Shown piece after piece: positions 43,699 through 52,520 of a stretch of 64,000 nucleotides of DNA. Location: the NCBI GenBank assembly GCA_017399695.1, contig JAFQBK010000004.1, forward strand, positions 50,439 through 114,438, in the 5' to 3' direction. A program made the translations under genes and the position numbers. Position 1 is the stretch's first letter, and the number at the start of each line of letters is the position of its first letter. Below the pieces are notes generated by a model. It made no database searches. It saw only the letters and a list, made by a program, of their open reading frames with translations, and was not told the origin of the DNA. The stretch comes from Clostridia bacterium (lineage in GTDB: Bacteria; Bacillota; Clostridia; UBA1381; UBA9506).

Positions 43699-45567
43699 TT
43701 ATCCTCTCAGTTTTTTCAAAATATCATCGGCGACCGAACGGGCATCCAGTCTGCACTTTTCATATAAAAGCGCAGGGGCACCGTGCGGAACGACGGGATT
43801 TTCGTGTGCTTTAATTAATAATTTTGCTGTCTGATTTGTTCTTGTAAGAATTGAGGCAACCGCTTCGCCGACCCCGCCCCGACGCACACCGTCTTCTAAA
43901 CTGACGAGCAGGGGATAGGTTTCGGCAAGACCGCGAACCGTTTCTTCGTCGAGTGGAGAGAGTGTCCGCAGATTGAGGACAGCAATATCCAGCCCTTCAT
44001 TTTCCAAAAGTTCTTTTGCTTCTAATGCTTGCTTAAGCATCGTACCTGCAGCAAGGATACAGGCATCTTTGCCGTTTGCGGCAAGATGGGGCACACCAAG
44101 CTTAAATTCAGGTGCATTTTCGGTTACCGCTTGTTTTGAACCACGCGGATACCGAATTGCGATGGGACCTTGATGCTCTGTCGCCGCATAGCGAAGCATT
44201 TGCCCGAGCTCTGTAAAATTGGCTGGAGCTAAAACCGTCATATTTGGCATCGCGGATAAAAAACTGATATCGTAAACACCCTGATGTGTTTCTCCGTCTT
44301 CGCCAACAATACCAGCACGGTCCACACAGAAAACGATGTGCAGATTCTGCAGACAAACATCGTGGAGCAGTTGGTCATATGCCCGTTGCAAAAACGAGGA
44401 GTACACCGCAAATACGGGAGTATATCCGCCTTTAGAGAGCCCTGCGGCAAAGGTAACCGCATGCTGTTCGGCAATTCCTGCATCAAAAAACCGTTCGGGG
44501 TACTTTTCTGCAAAGTCCGAAAGGCCTGTCCCAATTGGCATTGCGGCACTGATGGCGCAAAGCGAGGGAACTTCCTCTGCCAACGAAACCAGTTCTTTTC
44601 CGAAGGCAAGAGAATAATTTTCCGTTTGCGAAGAAGATTTCGGCATGCCGCTTTCAATGTCAAAGCGGTTGATGCCGTGATATTCAGCAGGGGATTCTTC
44701 TGCAAAGCGATAGCCCTTTCCTTTTTTGGTTAAAACATGAACCAAAACGGGGCCCTGGATACGTTTTGCACTTTCTAAGACATAGCGCAGAAGCTTCATA
44801 TCGTGACCATCAATCGGTCCGAAATAAGTAAAGCCAAGGTCTTCAAAAATCGTTGTACTCGTCAGAAGATGACGGAAATTATCCTTTAGCTTTTTTAGGG
44901 CGCCGAGAATCGGTCTGCCGATGCCCGGGATGCCAAGCAATATGCGCTCCATACGGGCTTTCATTTTGTAGTAACCCGGCTTGGAGCGGATTTTGGTTAA
45001 GTAAGTAGAGATGCCGCCGACGTTTTTGGAAATCGACATTTCATTGTCGTTTAAGATGACGATGAAATTCTTTTTGATCGGGCCGGCATCATTTAAGGCC
45101 TCGTAAGCCATACCGCCGGTCAAGGCACCGTCACCGATGACTGCGGCAACATAATGGCCCTCGCCGGATAAATTCCGTGCCTCGCAAAGACCTAAAGCGG
45201 CAGAGATGGAAGTGCTGGAGTGACCAGTGTTAAAAACATCATATTCACTTTCTTCCGCCTTGGGAAATCCCGACAGACCGCCGTATTGGCGAAGCGTGTG
45301 AAATTGCTCTTTCCGACCGGTTAAAATCTTGTGCGCATAGGTCTGATGCCCTACATCCCACACGATTTTATCCTGTGGCAGGTCAAAGGCCTGATAAATG
45401 GCGAGGGTCAACTCGACAACGCCGAGGCTGGAGGCCAGATGCCCGCCGGTTAAGGAGACTGTGTCAATCATAAAATGACGCACTTCTTCCGCGAGACGCT
45501 TAAGTTCATCAAAGGATAATTGCTTAACATCTGCCGGACAGTTAATTTTGTCTAGTATATCGTACAT
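43699..45567 (-). CDS. dxs: 1-deoxy-D-xylulose-5-phosphate synthase
   Basis: 622 residues, full length. Thiamine diphosphate motif: GDGALTGGMAYEALNDAG. The pyrimidine domain has AEQHAVTFAAGLSKGG, and FCVDRAGIVGEDGETHQG is diagnostic for Dxs. It makes DXP from pyruvate and glyceraldehyde-3-phosphate for the MEP isoprenoid pathway and thiamine. It follows yqeG by four bases on the same strand. Confidence 0.97.
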   Translation of the reverse strand: MYDILDKINCPADVKQLSFDELKRLAEEVRHFMIDTVSLTGGHLASSLGVVELTLAIYQAFDLPQDKIVWDVGHQTYAHKILTGRKEQFHTLRQYGGLSGFPKAEESEYDVFNTGHSSTSISAALGLCEARNLSGEGHYVAAVIGDGALTGGMAYEALNDAGPIKKNFIVILNDNEMSISKNVGGISTYLTKIRSKPGYYKMKARMERILLGIPGIGRPILGALKKLKDNFRHLLTSTTIFEDLGFTYFGPIDGHDMKLLRYVLESAKRIQGPVLVHVLTKKGKGYRFAEESPAEYHGINRFDIESGMPKSSSQTENYSLAFGKELVSLAEEVPSLCAISAAMPIGTGLSDFAEKYPERFFDAGIAEQHAVTFAAGLSKGGYTPVFAVYSSFLQRAYDQLLHDVCLQNLHIVFCVDRAGIVGEDGETHQGVYDISFLSAMPNMTVLAPANFTELGQMLRYAATEHQGPIAIRYPRGSKQAVTENAPEFKLGVPHLAANGKDACILAAGTMLKQALEAKELLENEGLDIAVLNLRTLSPLDEETVRGLAETYPLLVSLEDGVRRGGVGEAVASILTRTNQTAKLLIKAHENPVVPHGAPALLYEKCRLDARSVADDILKKLRG

Positions 45568-45571
45568 ATTC

Positions 45572-46060
45572 TCACTCTTTTATTCTCTTTCGTATCGGAC
45601 GCTCTAAAAAACGCTTGATATAAAAGAATTTATTTTCAATCGGGTCAATGGGGTTGACTAAAACGGTATAAAATCCCATCCGGTTTCCGCCCAGCACATC
45701 GGTAAAAATCTGGTCGCCGACCAAAGCGGTCTCGGAAGGTTTTGTTCCCAAAAGGAAAAGTGCTTTTTTTAGGTTTTTCTTGCGTGGCTTTTTTGCGCGG
45801 CTGATGGCGGGAAGCCGGAGCGATTCATTGAACCGAAGCACACGATCTTCTTTTCCGTTGGAAATCAGGCAAATACGAAAGCCAGTTTCTTCGGCTTTTT
45901 TTAAGAATTGGGCTGTGCGCTCGCTCGGAAGAGGAGTCCTGTGACTTTCCAAAGTATCGTCAATATCAAAAATAATTCCCCGAATACCTTTTTCGTAAAG
46001 GGATGATAAGTCAATCAAACCAATATGATCCGCTGTTTCATCCGGCAAAAATCTTGACAT
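45572..46060 (-). CDS. yqeG: YqeG-family HAD phosphatase
   Basis: 162 residues from the ATG at 46060 (AAGGAG 8 bases upstream). Motif I is IIFDIDDTLESH, motif II LISNG, and motif IV ALVGDQIFTDVLGGNRMG. This is the YqeG (HAD IIIA) group; some members are phosphatidylglycerophosphatases (Gep4-like). Here it is the first gene of a unit with dxs. The 16-base sequence at 46125-46140 upstream is identical to the M50 promoter core. Confidence 0.9.
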   Translation of the reverse strand: MSRFLPDETADHIGLIDLSSLYEKGIRGIIFDIDDTLESHRTPLPSERTAQFLKKAEETGFRICLISNGKEDRVLRFNESLRLPAISRAKKPRKKNLKKALFLLGTKPSETALVGDQIFTDVLGGNRMGFYTVLVNPIDPIENKFFYIKRFLERPIRKRIKE

Positions 46061-46182
46061 CGGCAGTTCTCCTTCCGCCATAATTTGCACGAAAAAAGAC
46101 ACAAAAGGCACCTTTTATCGCACAATATACCTATATTATAATATCATAGCATAAAACTGCCTTTTGGTAAAGGGGAAAAAGA

Positions 46183-46557
46183 CTATTTTTTTTGATTTTT
46201 CTTATTTTTTTTGAAAATTTCATAAAAGCCCATCAAAAAGAGGAAAATGCCGAATAATTTTTTTAAAAAAGCGGCTTTCAGCACAAGTGCAAGCAGGGAA
46301 CCGCCAACGGCGCCCAAAACGCCCAGTCCCATAATCGGAAAGGCGATTTTAAAGTTTACGGATTTGTTTTTGATGTGCACAAACAGACTGATGGCGGCGG
46401 TGGGAAGAAAGTAGAGCAGATTGACGCCCTGCGCGGTGTGCTGGTTTACGGAAAGAAACAGCGTAAGTGCAGGGATTAAAATCGTGCCGCCGCCGATGCC
46501 CATGCCACTGATAATGCCGGAGAGTAAGCCTGAGAGAATGGAAAGTAGTATCTTCAT
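46183..46557 (-). CDS. Half-size TSUP (TauE/SafE) transporter, second half
   Basis: 124 residues with four helices. The Gly-rich signature GLLSGIISGMGIGGGTILIPAL is the first helix of a TSUP half. Standard TSUP proteins have two homologous halves in about 250 residues. This one and the gene upstream each encode one half, overlapping by ATGA, so they probably form a heterodimer that moves sulfite, sulfonate or a similar anion. The tail is Lys/Asn-rich. Confidence 0.82.
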   Translation of the reverse strand: MKILLSILSGLLSGIISGMGIGGGTILIPALTLFLSVNQHTAQGVNLLYFLPTAAISLFVHIKNKSVNFKIAFPIMGLGVLGAVGGSLLALVLKAAFLKKLFGIFLFLMGFYEIFKKNKKNQKK

Positions 46558-46946
46558 GAAAAAAACACCATCCTAAATGCGGCAACCAACATAAAGGCGC
46601 CGAAAATTTTTCTGATGGCTGGTCCCGTCAGTTTTTTTAAGAGCTTTGCTCCGATAAAACCGCCGAGAACACCGCCCAAGGAAACCCATAAAGCGAGCTT
46701 AATATCAAGAGTTCCCGAAAAACCGTAAAAGAAGAGGCTGACAATGGTAAAGCCTAAAATGATTAAAATGGCGGTGGCGTGCGAGGTGTGTTCCTCCTGG
46801 TCTAAGCACTCCTCTAAAAACGGGACAATCACCGTACCGCCACCACTTCCAAACAAGCCGTTTAAGAAGCCTGCCAGGAGACCGCCGGCGGCATAAATGA
46901 CATAAGGACGTCTCAATGCGCGAGACAACATATTTTTTAATTTCAT
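46554..46946 (-). CDS. Half-size TSUP (TauE/SafE) transporter, first half
   Basis: 130 residues from the ATG at 46946 (AAAGGAG upstream). After a basic N terminus (KLKNMLSRALRRP) comes GGLLAGFLNGLFGSGGGTVIVP, the TSUP signature, then three more helices. It overlaps the next half-transporter by four bases. The substrate is unknown. Confidence 0.82.
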   Translation of the reverse strand: MKLKNMLSRALRRPYVIYAAGGLLAGFLNGLFGSGGGTVIVPFLEECLDQEEHTSHATAILIILGFTIVSLFFYGFSGTLDIKLALWVSLGGVLGGFIGAKLLKKLTGPAIRKIFGAFMLVAAFRMVFFS

Positions 46947-47025
46947 AATTGCGCACTCCTTTGTTTTTTTATAGCTTTTCGTTTTTGGGGTGGAAATATG
47001 AGTCATTTGAGGCAAAAATTGCGGA

Positions 47026-47054
47026 TTGAACCCTATTTTCAGCTATGTTATACT
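47026..47054 (+). promoter_or_regulatory. SigmaA promoter of the small membrane protein gene
   Basis: TTGAAC (47026-47031), 17 bases, TATACT (47049-47054). Confidence 0.8.
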
Positions 47055-47081
47055 GAAAATAGTGAGGAAGGAGGGCAGAAC

Positions 47082-47321
47082 GTGAAAGGTAATCAGGGGA
47101 AAGCAATCAAAAAATTGCATTGGTCAGCAGAAAAGGTCTTAAGCTACGGACTGTTTGCGGCAAATCTTTTGCTTCTTTTGGCGTGTCTTACAAATCTTTA
47201 TGATGTGGGTTTGTCCATATGGATGGTGCAAACGGCGGTTTATCTGTTTTCCGAGAGCATCATCGGAGGTCTGCTTTTGGATGTCATTGCAAAACGAATG
47301 GGCTTAGAAGATAAAAAATGA
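47082..47321 (+). CDS. Small membrane protein, unknown
   Basis: 79 residues from GTG 47082, with GGAGGG upstream. A basic amphipathic N terminus (KGNQGKAIKKLHW) is followed by two membrane helices (LSYGLFAANLLLLLACL and AVYLFSESIIGGLLLDVI). The longer reading frame to 47021 would start inside the promoter and is rejected. It has its own promoter and terminator, so it is a one-gene unit. No family recognised. Confidence 0.65.
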   Translation: MKGNQGKAIKKLHWSAEKVLSYGLFAANLLLLLACLTNLYDVGLSIWMVQTAVYLFSESIIGGLLLDVIAKRMGLEDKK

Positions 47322-47354
47322 GGTGTAGTGATGAGTTTCACTACACCTCATTTT
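47316..47354. terminator. Bidirectional terminator overlapping two stop codons
   Basis: ATGAGGTGTAGTGA (to 47331) pairs with TCACTACACCTCAT (47338-47351), with A- and T-runs outside. The stop codons of both converging genes (47319-47321 + and 47341-47343 -) are inside the hairpin. Confidence 0.9.
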
Positions 47355-48216
47355 GTGTGGTATGACTGAGCATTTTACTGCTGCACATATCACAACCCGT
47401 ACAGTAGGAAAGCGAGCCGGAAAAAACGCGCCGGATGGTGCGGAACAGTTCACGGTTTCTGATTTGTTCCGCGTGATGAACCGTAATGTGCTTTGGTGCA
47501 AGCGTTATTAACATACTGATTAAAAGGTCGTCGAAATTCGCACTTTCCGGAATGTCCCGCGGGTCAACAAAGTCGGAAAGACATTCGTCGGTGATGTCTT
47601 CTAAACATTCAGAAAAAAGTTCATACCGCCCGTCGGCAGTAACGCAAATATGCACAATGGACGGACGCTCTTCCTGAATACTGACAAAATAGCGGAGCAG
47701 ACTGATAAAATCCTCGTATTCGTGTCGAGTGATGCAGTTTTCCACCAGCTTTTCGGCGAGGGATTCTAACAGCGCCTCATAGTCTTTTAAGCGGAAAGAG
47801 ACAAAGCCGTCGACAAGCATTTTAGAGTCCTCGGCAAGATAATTATAAAGACTTAAGAGCACCGTTTTTTTGCGTGCCTGATAGCCGCAGGTACGGTCGT
47901 CTGTAAAATATTCTGTATTACGGAGGATTTCCCTTGTCTGCGCAGGCGTCAATTGGGGATATTTTTCACATAGAATTCGCCGAATCATGGGTGCTTCGTA
48001 ACGCTCGATGATATATTCTGCCAATGACTGCATAAAGCTGTCAAGCGCAGTCCCGTCCCCTTTGGATTCAAATAAGACGGTATGGATACCGTCTTTGTTC
48101 GTAGCGGGAGCAAAACGAACTTTTGTATTGCACGCCGCATTTTCCATCATTCGCTTTTTTAATTGATTCAGGTCGCCTCGGACTCCGAGCACTACCTCTT
48201 CTGCCACAAATTTCAC
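47341..48216 (-). CDS. ytxC: Sporulation protein YtxC
   Basis: 291 residues. DSFMQSLAEYIIERYEAPMI, YFTDDRTCGYQARKKTVL and a central helical domain (VDGFVSFRLKDYEALL) match the YtxC-like family, found in endospore formers. Its role is not known. A CTGCDMC motif lies near the C terminus. The last codons are part of the terminator hairpin. Confidence 0.85.
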   Translation of the reverse strand: MKFVAEEVVLGVRGDLNQLKKRMMENAACNTKVRFAPATNKDGIHTVLFESKGDGTALDSFMQSLAEYIIERYEAPMIRRILCEKYPQLTPAQTREILRNTEYFTDDRTCGYQARKKTVLLSLYNYLAEDSKMLVDGFVSFRLKDYEALLESLAEKLVENCITRHEYEDFISLLRYFVSIQEERPSIVHICVTADGRYELFSECLEDITDECLSDFVDPRDIPESANFDDLLISMLITLAPKHITVHHAEQIRNRELFRTIRRVFSGSLSYCTGCDMCSSKMLSHTTQNEV

Positions 48217-48261
48217 TCCTTTTGCAAACGGTTGACAATCTACCGTTATTATGAGCGAAAT

Positions 48262-48969
48262 TCAGACAACTATACTCATAACTGTACCGATATCTGTCAA
48301 TGGTTTGCCGTTGATGTCACGCACACGGACGCCGTGTTTTTCACAAAAATTGTAAATGGCGATTTCATCGGGGTGCGATTTTAGACTACCGAAAACCAAA
48401 AGCTCACGCCTTGCCGTAAGACCGGTTGCACCACCGAAGAAACCGCAGTTGTAGCCGGGAAGAGAAATGTCTGTTTGCGCAATTAAAAGAACATCTTTCC
48501 CGGCATTTTTTGCTGAGCGGGCAATCGATGGGTCCGCGGTGATTAAGCCATCATCAGAAACGATACAGGAGGAACATTTTGCATACCCTTGTTTTGTTGC
48601 GAAAAAAGAAAAGCCTTTTTCTTCTGCCATACGCAAAATCAGTGCATCAACCGCCGCCGGATGACCTAATAAAGATTTGCCCGCTCTTGCTACATTATAT
48701 GCAACATCTTTGGGGTAGTGACTTTTAAGCAGGGTTTTTCCTTGTACTAATTTTACGCCATAAGGAGAGAGTAAAGTTTCATAATAGGAAAATACCTCGG
48801 GAGCACAGATGACGGTGCCGTCACCAAAATCAAATAAAACCATATCCGGATGCGCGCAAACGGGCGGGGCAAGGTGAGGACAGCATACCGTCGGCAAAAT
48901 AGTATAGTCCTGACCGAAAGCGTCGTTGAGCTTTTCAATATAGCGTACATCTGCCAGAAGAATTTCCAT
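48262..48969 (-). CDS. DUF6873-like GME-fold protein
   Basis: 235 residues. GYAKCSSCIVSDDGLITADPS and GYNCGFFGGATGL suggest the guanidino-group-modifying-enzyme fold (DUF6873), a five-bladed propeller seen in arginine deiminase relatives. No catalytic triad typical of the active enzymes was identified by eye, so function is open. AGGAGAGGG precedes the ATG. It is divergent from the DJ-1 gene. Confidence 0.65.
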   Translation of the reverse strand: MEILLADVRYIEKLNDAFGQDYTILPTVCCPHLAPPVCAHPDMVLFDFGDGTVICAPEVFSYYETLLSPYGVKLVQGKTLLKSHYPKDVAYNVARAGKSLLGHPAAVDALILRMAEEKGFSFFATKQGYAKCSSCIVSDDGLITADPSIARSAKNAGKDVLLIAQTDISLPGYNCGFFGGATGLTARRELLVFGSLKSHPDEIAIYNFCEKHGVRVRDINGKPLTDIGTVMSIVV

Positions 48970-48986
48970 TTTTCCCTCTCCTTTGC

Positions 48987-49015
48987 TTGTTTTTTTCTGA
49001 AAAAAGTTGTATAAT
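48987..49015 (+). promoter_or_regulatory. SigmaA promoter of the DJ-1 gene
   Basis: TTGTTT (48987-48992), 17 bases, TATAAT (49010-49015). Confidence 0.75.
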
Positions 49016-49069
49016 TATTTTATACTTTAGAAAGAAAAAAATCAAGATTCCAAACAGGAGGAAACAAGA

Positions 49070-49615
49070 ATGGTTGTTGTTTTTTTGGCAGAGGGCTTTG
49101 AAGAAATCGAGGCTTTGGCTACTGTTGATATTTTAAGACGCTGCGGGATAGAGGTAGAGACGGTTTCTATTACGGACGAAAGAACGGTTACGGGTGCACA
49201 CAAAATACCGGTGCTTGCAGATAAAAATATGAATGATATGGTGGCAAATGGTCTGGAGGCGGTGATTTTGCCGGGTGGTCTGCCGGGCTCAGATTATTTG
49301 CAGGAGAGCGGATTCGTAAACGACACACTCCATTCCTGCTTTTCGCGCGGAGCACTGGTGGCAGCAATCTGTGCTGCACCGAAGGTCTTGGGAGCGGCTG
49401 GTCTCTTAAACGGAAAGCGCGCGACTTGTTATCCCGGCTTTGAGGGAGAATTAAAAGGCGCGACGCACACAACGAACCGGGTAGAAATTGACGGAAATGT
49501 CATCACTTCCCGCGGCGCAGGGACGGCGCACGATTTTGCTTTTGCGATTGCTGCATATCTAGGAAAAGAAAAGGAAGCAAAAAAAGTTCGCGAAGCAATG
49601 CTTTACGATATCTAA
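49070..49615 (+). CDS. DJ-1/YajL-family protein
   Basis: 181 residues. VVVFLAEGFEEIEALATVDIL holds the conserved Glu of the family, and the nucleophilic Cys is in VAAICAAPKVLG. The fold is that of the DJ-1/PfpI group; members are reported as glyoxalase III, deglycase or redox chaperones. It is a single gene with its own promoter and terminator. AGGAGG precedes the ATG. Confidence 0.9.
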   Translation: MVVVFLAEGFEEIEALATVDILRRCGIEVETVSITDERTVTGAHKIPVLADKNMNDMVANGLEAVILPGGLPGSDYLQESGFVNDTLHSCFSRGALVAAICAAPKVLGAAGLLNGKRATCYPGFEGELKGATHTTNRVEIDGNVITSRGAGTAHDFAFAIAAYLGKEKEAKKVREAMLYDI

Positions 49616-49629
49616 TTCTTGCTTTTTTG

Positions 49630-49667
49630 GCGGAGACAGTGTCATCTGTCTCCGCTTTTCTTTTTTA
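49630..49667 (+). terminator. Terminator after the DJ-1 gene
   Basis: GCGGAGACAG (49630-49639) pairs with CTGTCTCCGC (49646-49655), followed by TTTTC and TTTTTT. Confidence 0.9.
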
Positions 49668-49672
49668 CAAAA

Positions 49673-49701
49673 GGCATAGCCGAAAATAGCGCGCATAGAA
49701 T
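49673..49701 (+). promoter_or_regulatory. Possible sigmaE-like promoter of dacB-spmA-spmB
   Basis: GGCATAG (49673-49679), 14 bases, CATAGAAT (49694-49701). This resembles the mother-cell sigmaE pattern (-35 with ATA, about 14 bases, CATAcaaT). A similar pair lies before cwlD. No sigmaA promoter is seen. Low certainty. Confidence 0.35.
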
Positions 49702-49744
49702 AGATAATGGCAAACAAAGCAATAGAGAGAGGAAGGCTATGAAT

Positions 49745-50896
49745 ATGAAAAAATTTTTGTGTTTACTTCTGATTTCTACTTTAGTATTATCTTGCGTAAG
49801 TTATGCTTTTGCTGAGGCGACAATGCCCGAAATTTCAGCGCCATCAGCTGTTTTAATGGAAGCATCTACGGGTCGCATTTTGTATGAGAAAAACAGCCAC
49901 GAAAAGCTCCCGCCGGCAAGTGTTACAAAGGTTATGACAATGCTTCTGGTTATGGAGGCAATCGATAAGGGGCAGCTTTCCATGGAGGACACGGTTCGCT
50001 GTTCGGAAGTAGCTGCATCGATGGGTGGCTCGCAGGTGTACTTAGAGCCGGGAGAGGAAATGTCGGTTCACGATATGTTAAAGGCGGTTGCCGTAGCATC
50101 GGGAAACGATGCGGCGGCAGCGCTTGGTGAGCATCTTGCAGGGAGTCTTGATGCCTTTGTGGACCGTATGAACGAAAGAGCAAAAGAGCTGGGGATGCAG
50201 GACACCCACTTCGTCAACTGTAACGGACTGGACGCGGAGGGGCATTTAACCTCTTCCCACGATATCGCGCTGATGTCAAGGGAGCTGATTTCCCATTCGG
50301 GAATTTATGAATTCACAAAGATTTGGATGGACAGCTTGCGTGGCGGTGCGTTTGGGCTTGTGAATACCAATAAGCTGATTCGTTTTTATGAGGGTGCTAC
50401 GGGCTTAAAAACCGGTTCAACGGGTGCGGCGAAGTATTGCCTTTCTGCAACGGCGAACCGTAATGGAATGGATTTGATTGCAGTTATCATGGGAGCGGAA
50501 ACCTCACAAAAACGATTTAACGACGCGAAAAGTTTGCTGGATTTTGGCTTTGCGAATTATACTTTGGCAAAAAGCCTTGTCAGTGAGGAAGAATTGGGGA
50601 GTATGGCGGTTGTGAAAGGAAAAAAGAGTTGCGTTGACCTTTCGGTCGGCGGAGACTATCAAATGCTCGTCAGTAAGCCTCGGGCAGCAGATATTGAAAA
50701 GAAACTGACGGTATCAGAATGCGTGGAGGCACCTGTGTTGAAGGGAGAAAAATTGGGCGAAATTTCTTTTGTCTTGGACGGAGAAGAAATCGGGAAAGCG
50801 GATATCGTCGCCAAAGAAGATGTGTTGCGAATGAACCCGGCAGAAATGCTTAGAAAGCTTGCCTTTCAGTTGTTTTACGGTGACTCTGAGGCGTAA
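49745..50896 (+). CDS. dacB: Sporulation D-alanyl-D-alanine carboxypeptidase (DacB-like)
   Basis: About 383 residues. A signal peptide (KKFLCLLLISTLVLSCVSYAFA) precedes the S11 domain. The active-site motifs are ASVTKVMT (Ser-x2-Lys), VASGNDAAAA (SGN) and KTGSTGAAK. A C-terminal beta domain follows. ATG 49745 has GGAAGG 8 bases upstream; ATG 49739 is too close. The gene is directly followed by spmA and spmB, the same order as Bacillus dacB-spmA-spmB, so it most likely trims spore cortex peptidoglycan. Confidence 0.9.
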   Translation: MKKFLCLLLISTLVLSCVSYAFAEATMPEISAPSAVLMEASTGRILYEKNSHEKLPPASVTKVMTMLLVMEAIDKGQLSMEDTVRCSEVAASMGGSQVYLEPGEEMSVHDMLKAVAVASGNDAAAALGEHLAGSLDAFVDRMNERAKELGMQDTHFVNCNGLDAEGHLTSSHDIALMSRELISHSGIYEFTKIWMDSLRGGAFGLVNTNKLIRFYEGATGLKTGSTGAAKYCLSATANRNGMDLIAVIMGAETSQKRFNDAKSLLDFGFANYTLAKSLVSEEELGSMAVVKGKKSCVDLSVGGDYQMLVSKPRAADIEKKLTVSECVEAPVLKGEKLGEISFVLDGEEIGKADIVAKEDVLRMNPAEMLRKLAFQLFYGDSEA

Positions 50897-50913
50897 GGAG
50901 CGGATTGTGGAGT

Positions 50914-51501
50914 ATGATGAATTATGTATGGGCAGGGATGATAGCGGCATCTTATTTGTTCGCGTTTTTTACCGGGAATGTCGAGGCAGTGACCAAAGGA
51001 GCGATGGATGGTGCACAACGAGCAGTGGAAATGGTGTTCGGGCTTTGTGGTATGATGTGTCTGTGGACGGGACTTTTAGAGGTAGCGAGGCGCTCAGGAC
51101 TGACGGATGCGCTTGCAAAACTCGTGCGCCCCTTACTTTCGCTTCTTTTTCCTGACCTCAAGAAAGAACCCGCGGCAAAAAGTGCGATTGTGATGAATAT
51201 GACGGCAAATTTTCTGGGCTTATCCAATGCGGCAACTCCTTTGGGTCTTGCCGCAATGGAAGAGCTTAGTCGCATCAATGGGAAAAGTAAGCGTGCCTCT
51301 GATGCAATGTGTATGTTTGTTGTGATCAATACAGCGTCCATTACCCTGCTTCCCAATACCCTGCTTGCCCTGCGGTCAGCGGCAGGCAGTACAGATACCT
51401 TTGGAATTTTAGTGCCTGTCTGGATTTGTTCGATTGCTTCGGTTATTGTTGGCACGATGGCAGTTGCGATGCTTAGTCGAAGGGAGGCACGGCGCAGATG
51501 A
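50914..51501 (+). CDS. spmA: Spore maturation protein A
   Basis: About 195 residues with several membrane helices. AMDGAQRAVEMVFGLCGMMCLW, AIVMNMTANFLGLSNAATPLG and VINTASITLLPNTLLALR are typical of SpmA (nucleoside-transporter gate domain). It works with SpmB in spore core dehydration. The start may be ATG 50914 or 50917. It overlaps spmB by four bases. Confidence 0.92.
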   Translation: MMNYVWAGMIAASYLFAFFTGNVEAVTKGAMDGAQRAVEMVFGLCGMMCLWTGLLEVARRSGLTDALAKLVRPLLSLLFPDLKKEPAAKSAIVMNMTANFLGLSNAATPLGLAAMEELSRINGKSKRASDAMCMFVVINTASITLLPNTLLALRSAAGSTDTFGILVPVWICSIASVIVGTMAVAMLSRREARRR

Positions 51502-52019
51502 GGATACTTTCTGTTTCTGTGATGCCGGTTCTGTTCCTTGTAATTATCGCATCTGGACTGTTTCGGCGCGTGCCTGTGTTTGAAGCCTTTACCGACGGGG
51601 CAAAAGAGGGGCTTAAGACCGCAGTGCGCATTTTGCCTGCGCTTGTCGGTTTGATAGCGGCAATTACGATGTTTCGCTCGTCCGGTCTCCTTACATTTTT
51701 AACCGGATGTTTGTCGCCGGTTACGGAGAAACTCGGAATTCCGGCAGAAATTCTGCCTCTTGCCCTTTTGCGCCCAGTATCCGGCAGCGGCTCTTTGGCT
51801 CTTGTGGAAGATCTCCTGACAGCACATGGACCTGATTCGTTGGTGGGGAGGATTGCATCGGTGATGATGGGTTCGACCGAAACCACATTTTATACACTTG
51901 CCGTTTATTTCGGCTCAGTCGGTGTGAAAGATACCCGTTTTTCCGTGTGGGCGGCGCTACTGGCGGATATGACGGCGATGCTCGTCAGTGTATGGGTCTG
52001 CCGCTATTTTTTTGGATAA
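51498..52019 (+). CDS. spmB: Spore maturation protein B
   Basis: 173 residues, hydrophobic. VFEAFTDGAKEGLKTAVRILP, LRPVSGSGSLALVEDLL and SVMMGSTETTFYTLAVYFG are SpmB marks. It pairs with SpmA; their genes overlap by ATGA. Last gene of the dacB operon; no strong terminator follows, but a new promoter begins at 52060. Confidence 0.93.
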   Translation: MRILSVSVMPVLFLVIIASGLFRRVPVFEAFTDGAKEGLKTAVRILPALVGLIAAITMFRSSGLLTFLTGCLSPVTEKLGIPAEILPLALLRPVSGSGSLALVEDLLTAHGPDSLVGRIASVMMGSTETTFYTLAVYFGSVGVKDTRFSVWAALLADMTAMLVSVWVCRYFFG

Positions 52020-52059
52020 ATATTTGCATCAAAAAAAGACAGTTTTTGCGCTTTTTCTA

Positions 52060-52088
52060 TTGATAAATTTTACTATTTGCGATACAAT
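52060..52088 (+). promoter_or_regulatory. SigmaA promoter of the acpS operon
   Basis: TTGATA (52060-52065), 17 bases, TACAAT (52083-52088). Confidence 0.75.
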
Positions 52089-52127
52089 AAATAAATACGG
52101 AAAGATAAGGTTGGGAGGAGACGGCGA

Positions 52128-52496
52128 ATGATATATGGTACGGGAATCGATATTGTTGAAATTGACCGCATCGAAAAAGCAATCCGGAACGCTAAATTTT
52201 TAGAACATTGTTTTTCGGCGGAGGAAATCGCGTACTTTGAATCCAGGAAATTTGCGCCGCGCTCTGTTGCAGCTAATTTTGCCGGAAAAGAAGCTTTTTC
52301 CAAAGCGCTCGGCACAGGGATTAGAGGATTTTCTCTGCGTGAGGTGGAAATTTTAAGAGATGACAATGGAAAATCGTTCATCTCGCTCTCCGGCGAAGCG
52401 AAAAAGATGGCAGACGAGCGGGGGATTACCGGCTTGTTTGTGAGTCTCTCCCATTCTGACAACTATGCGGTTGCACAGGTATTGGCAGAGAGATAA
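52128..52496 (+). CDS. acpS: Holo-[acyl-carrier-protein] synthase
   Basis: 122 residues. The metal-binding GTGIDIVEIDRI and ANFAGKEAFSKALGTGIRG define AcpS, which moves phosphopantetheine from CoA to the acyl carrier protein. GGGAGGAG precedes the ATG. It heads acpS-nnr-lipoprotein-alr-ndoAI-ndoA, close to the Bacillus order acpS-ydcC-alr-ndoAI-ndoA. Confidence 0.96.
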   Translation: MIYGTGIDIVEIDRIEKAIRNAKFLEHCFSAEEIAYFESRKFAPRSVAANFAGKEAFSKALGTGIRGFSLREVEILRDDNGKSFISLSGEAKKMADERGITGLFVSLSHSDNYAVAQVLAER

Positions 52497-52520
52497 AGCA
52501 CTGGGGAAAGGAAGAAGATT

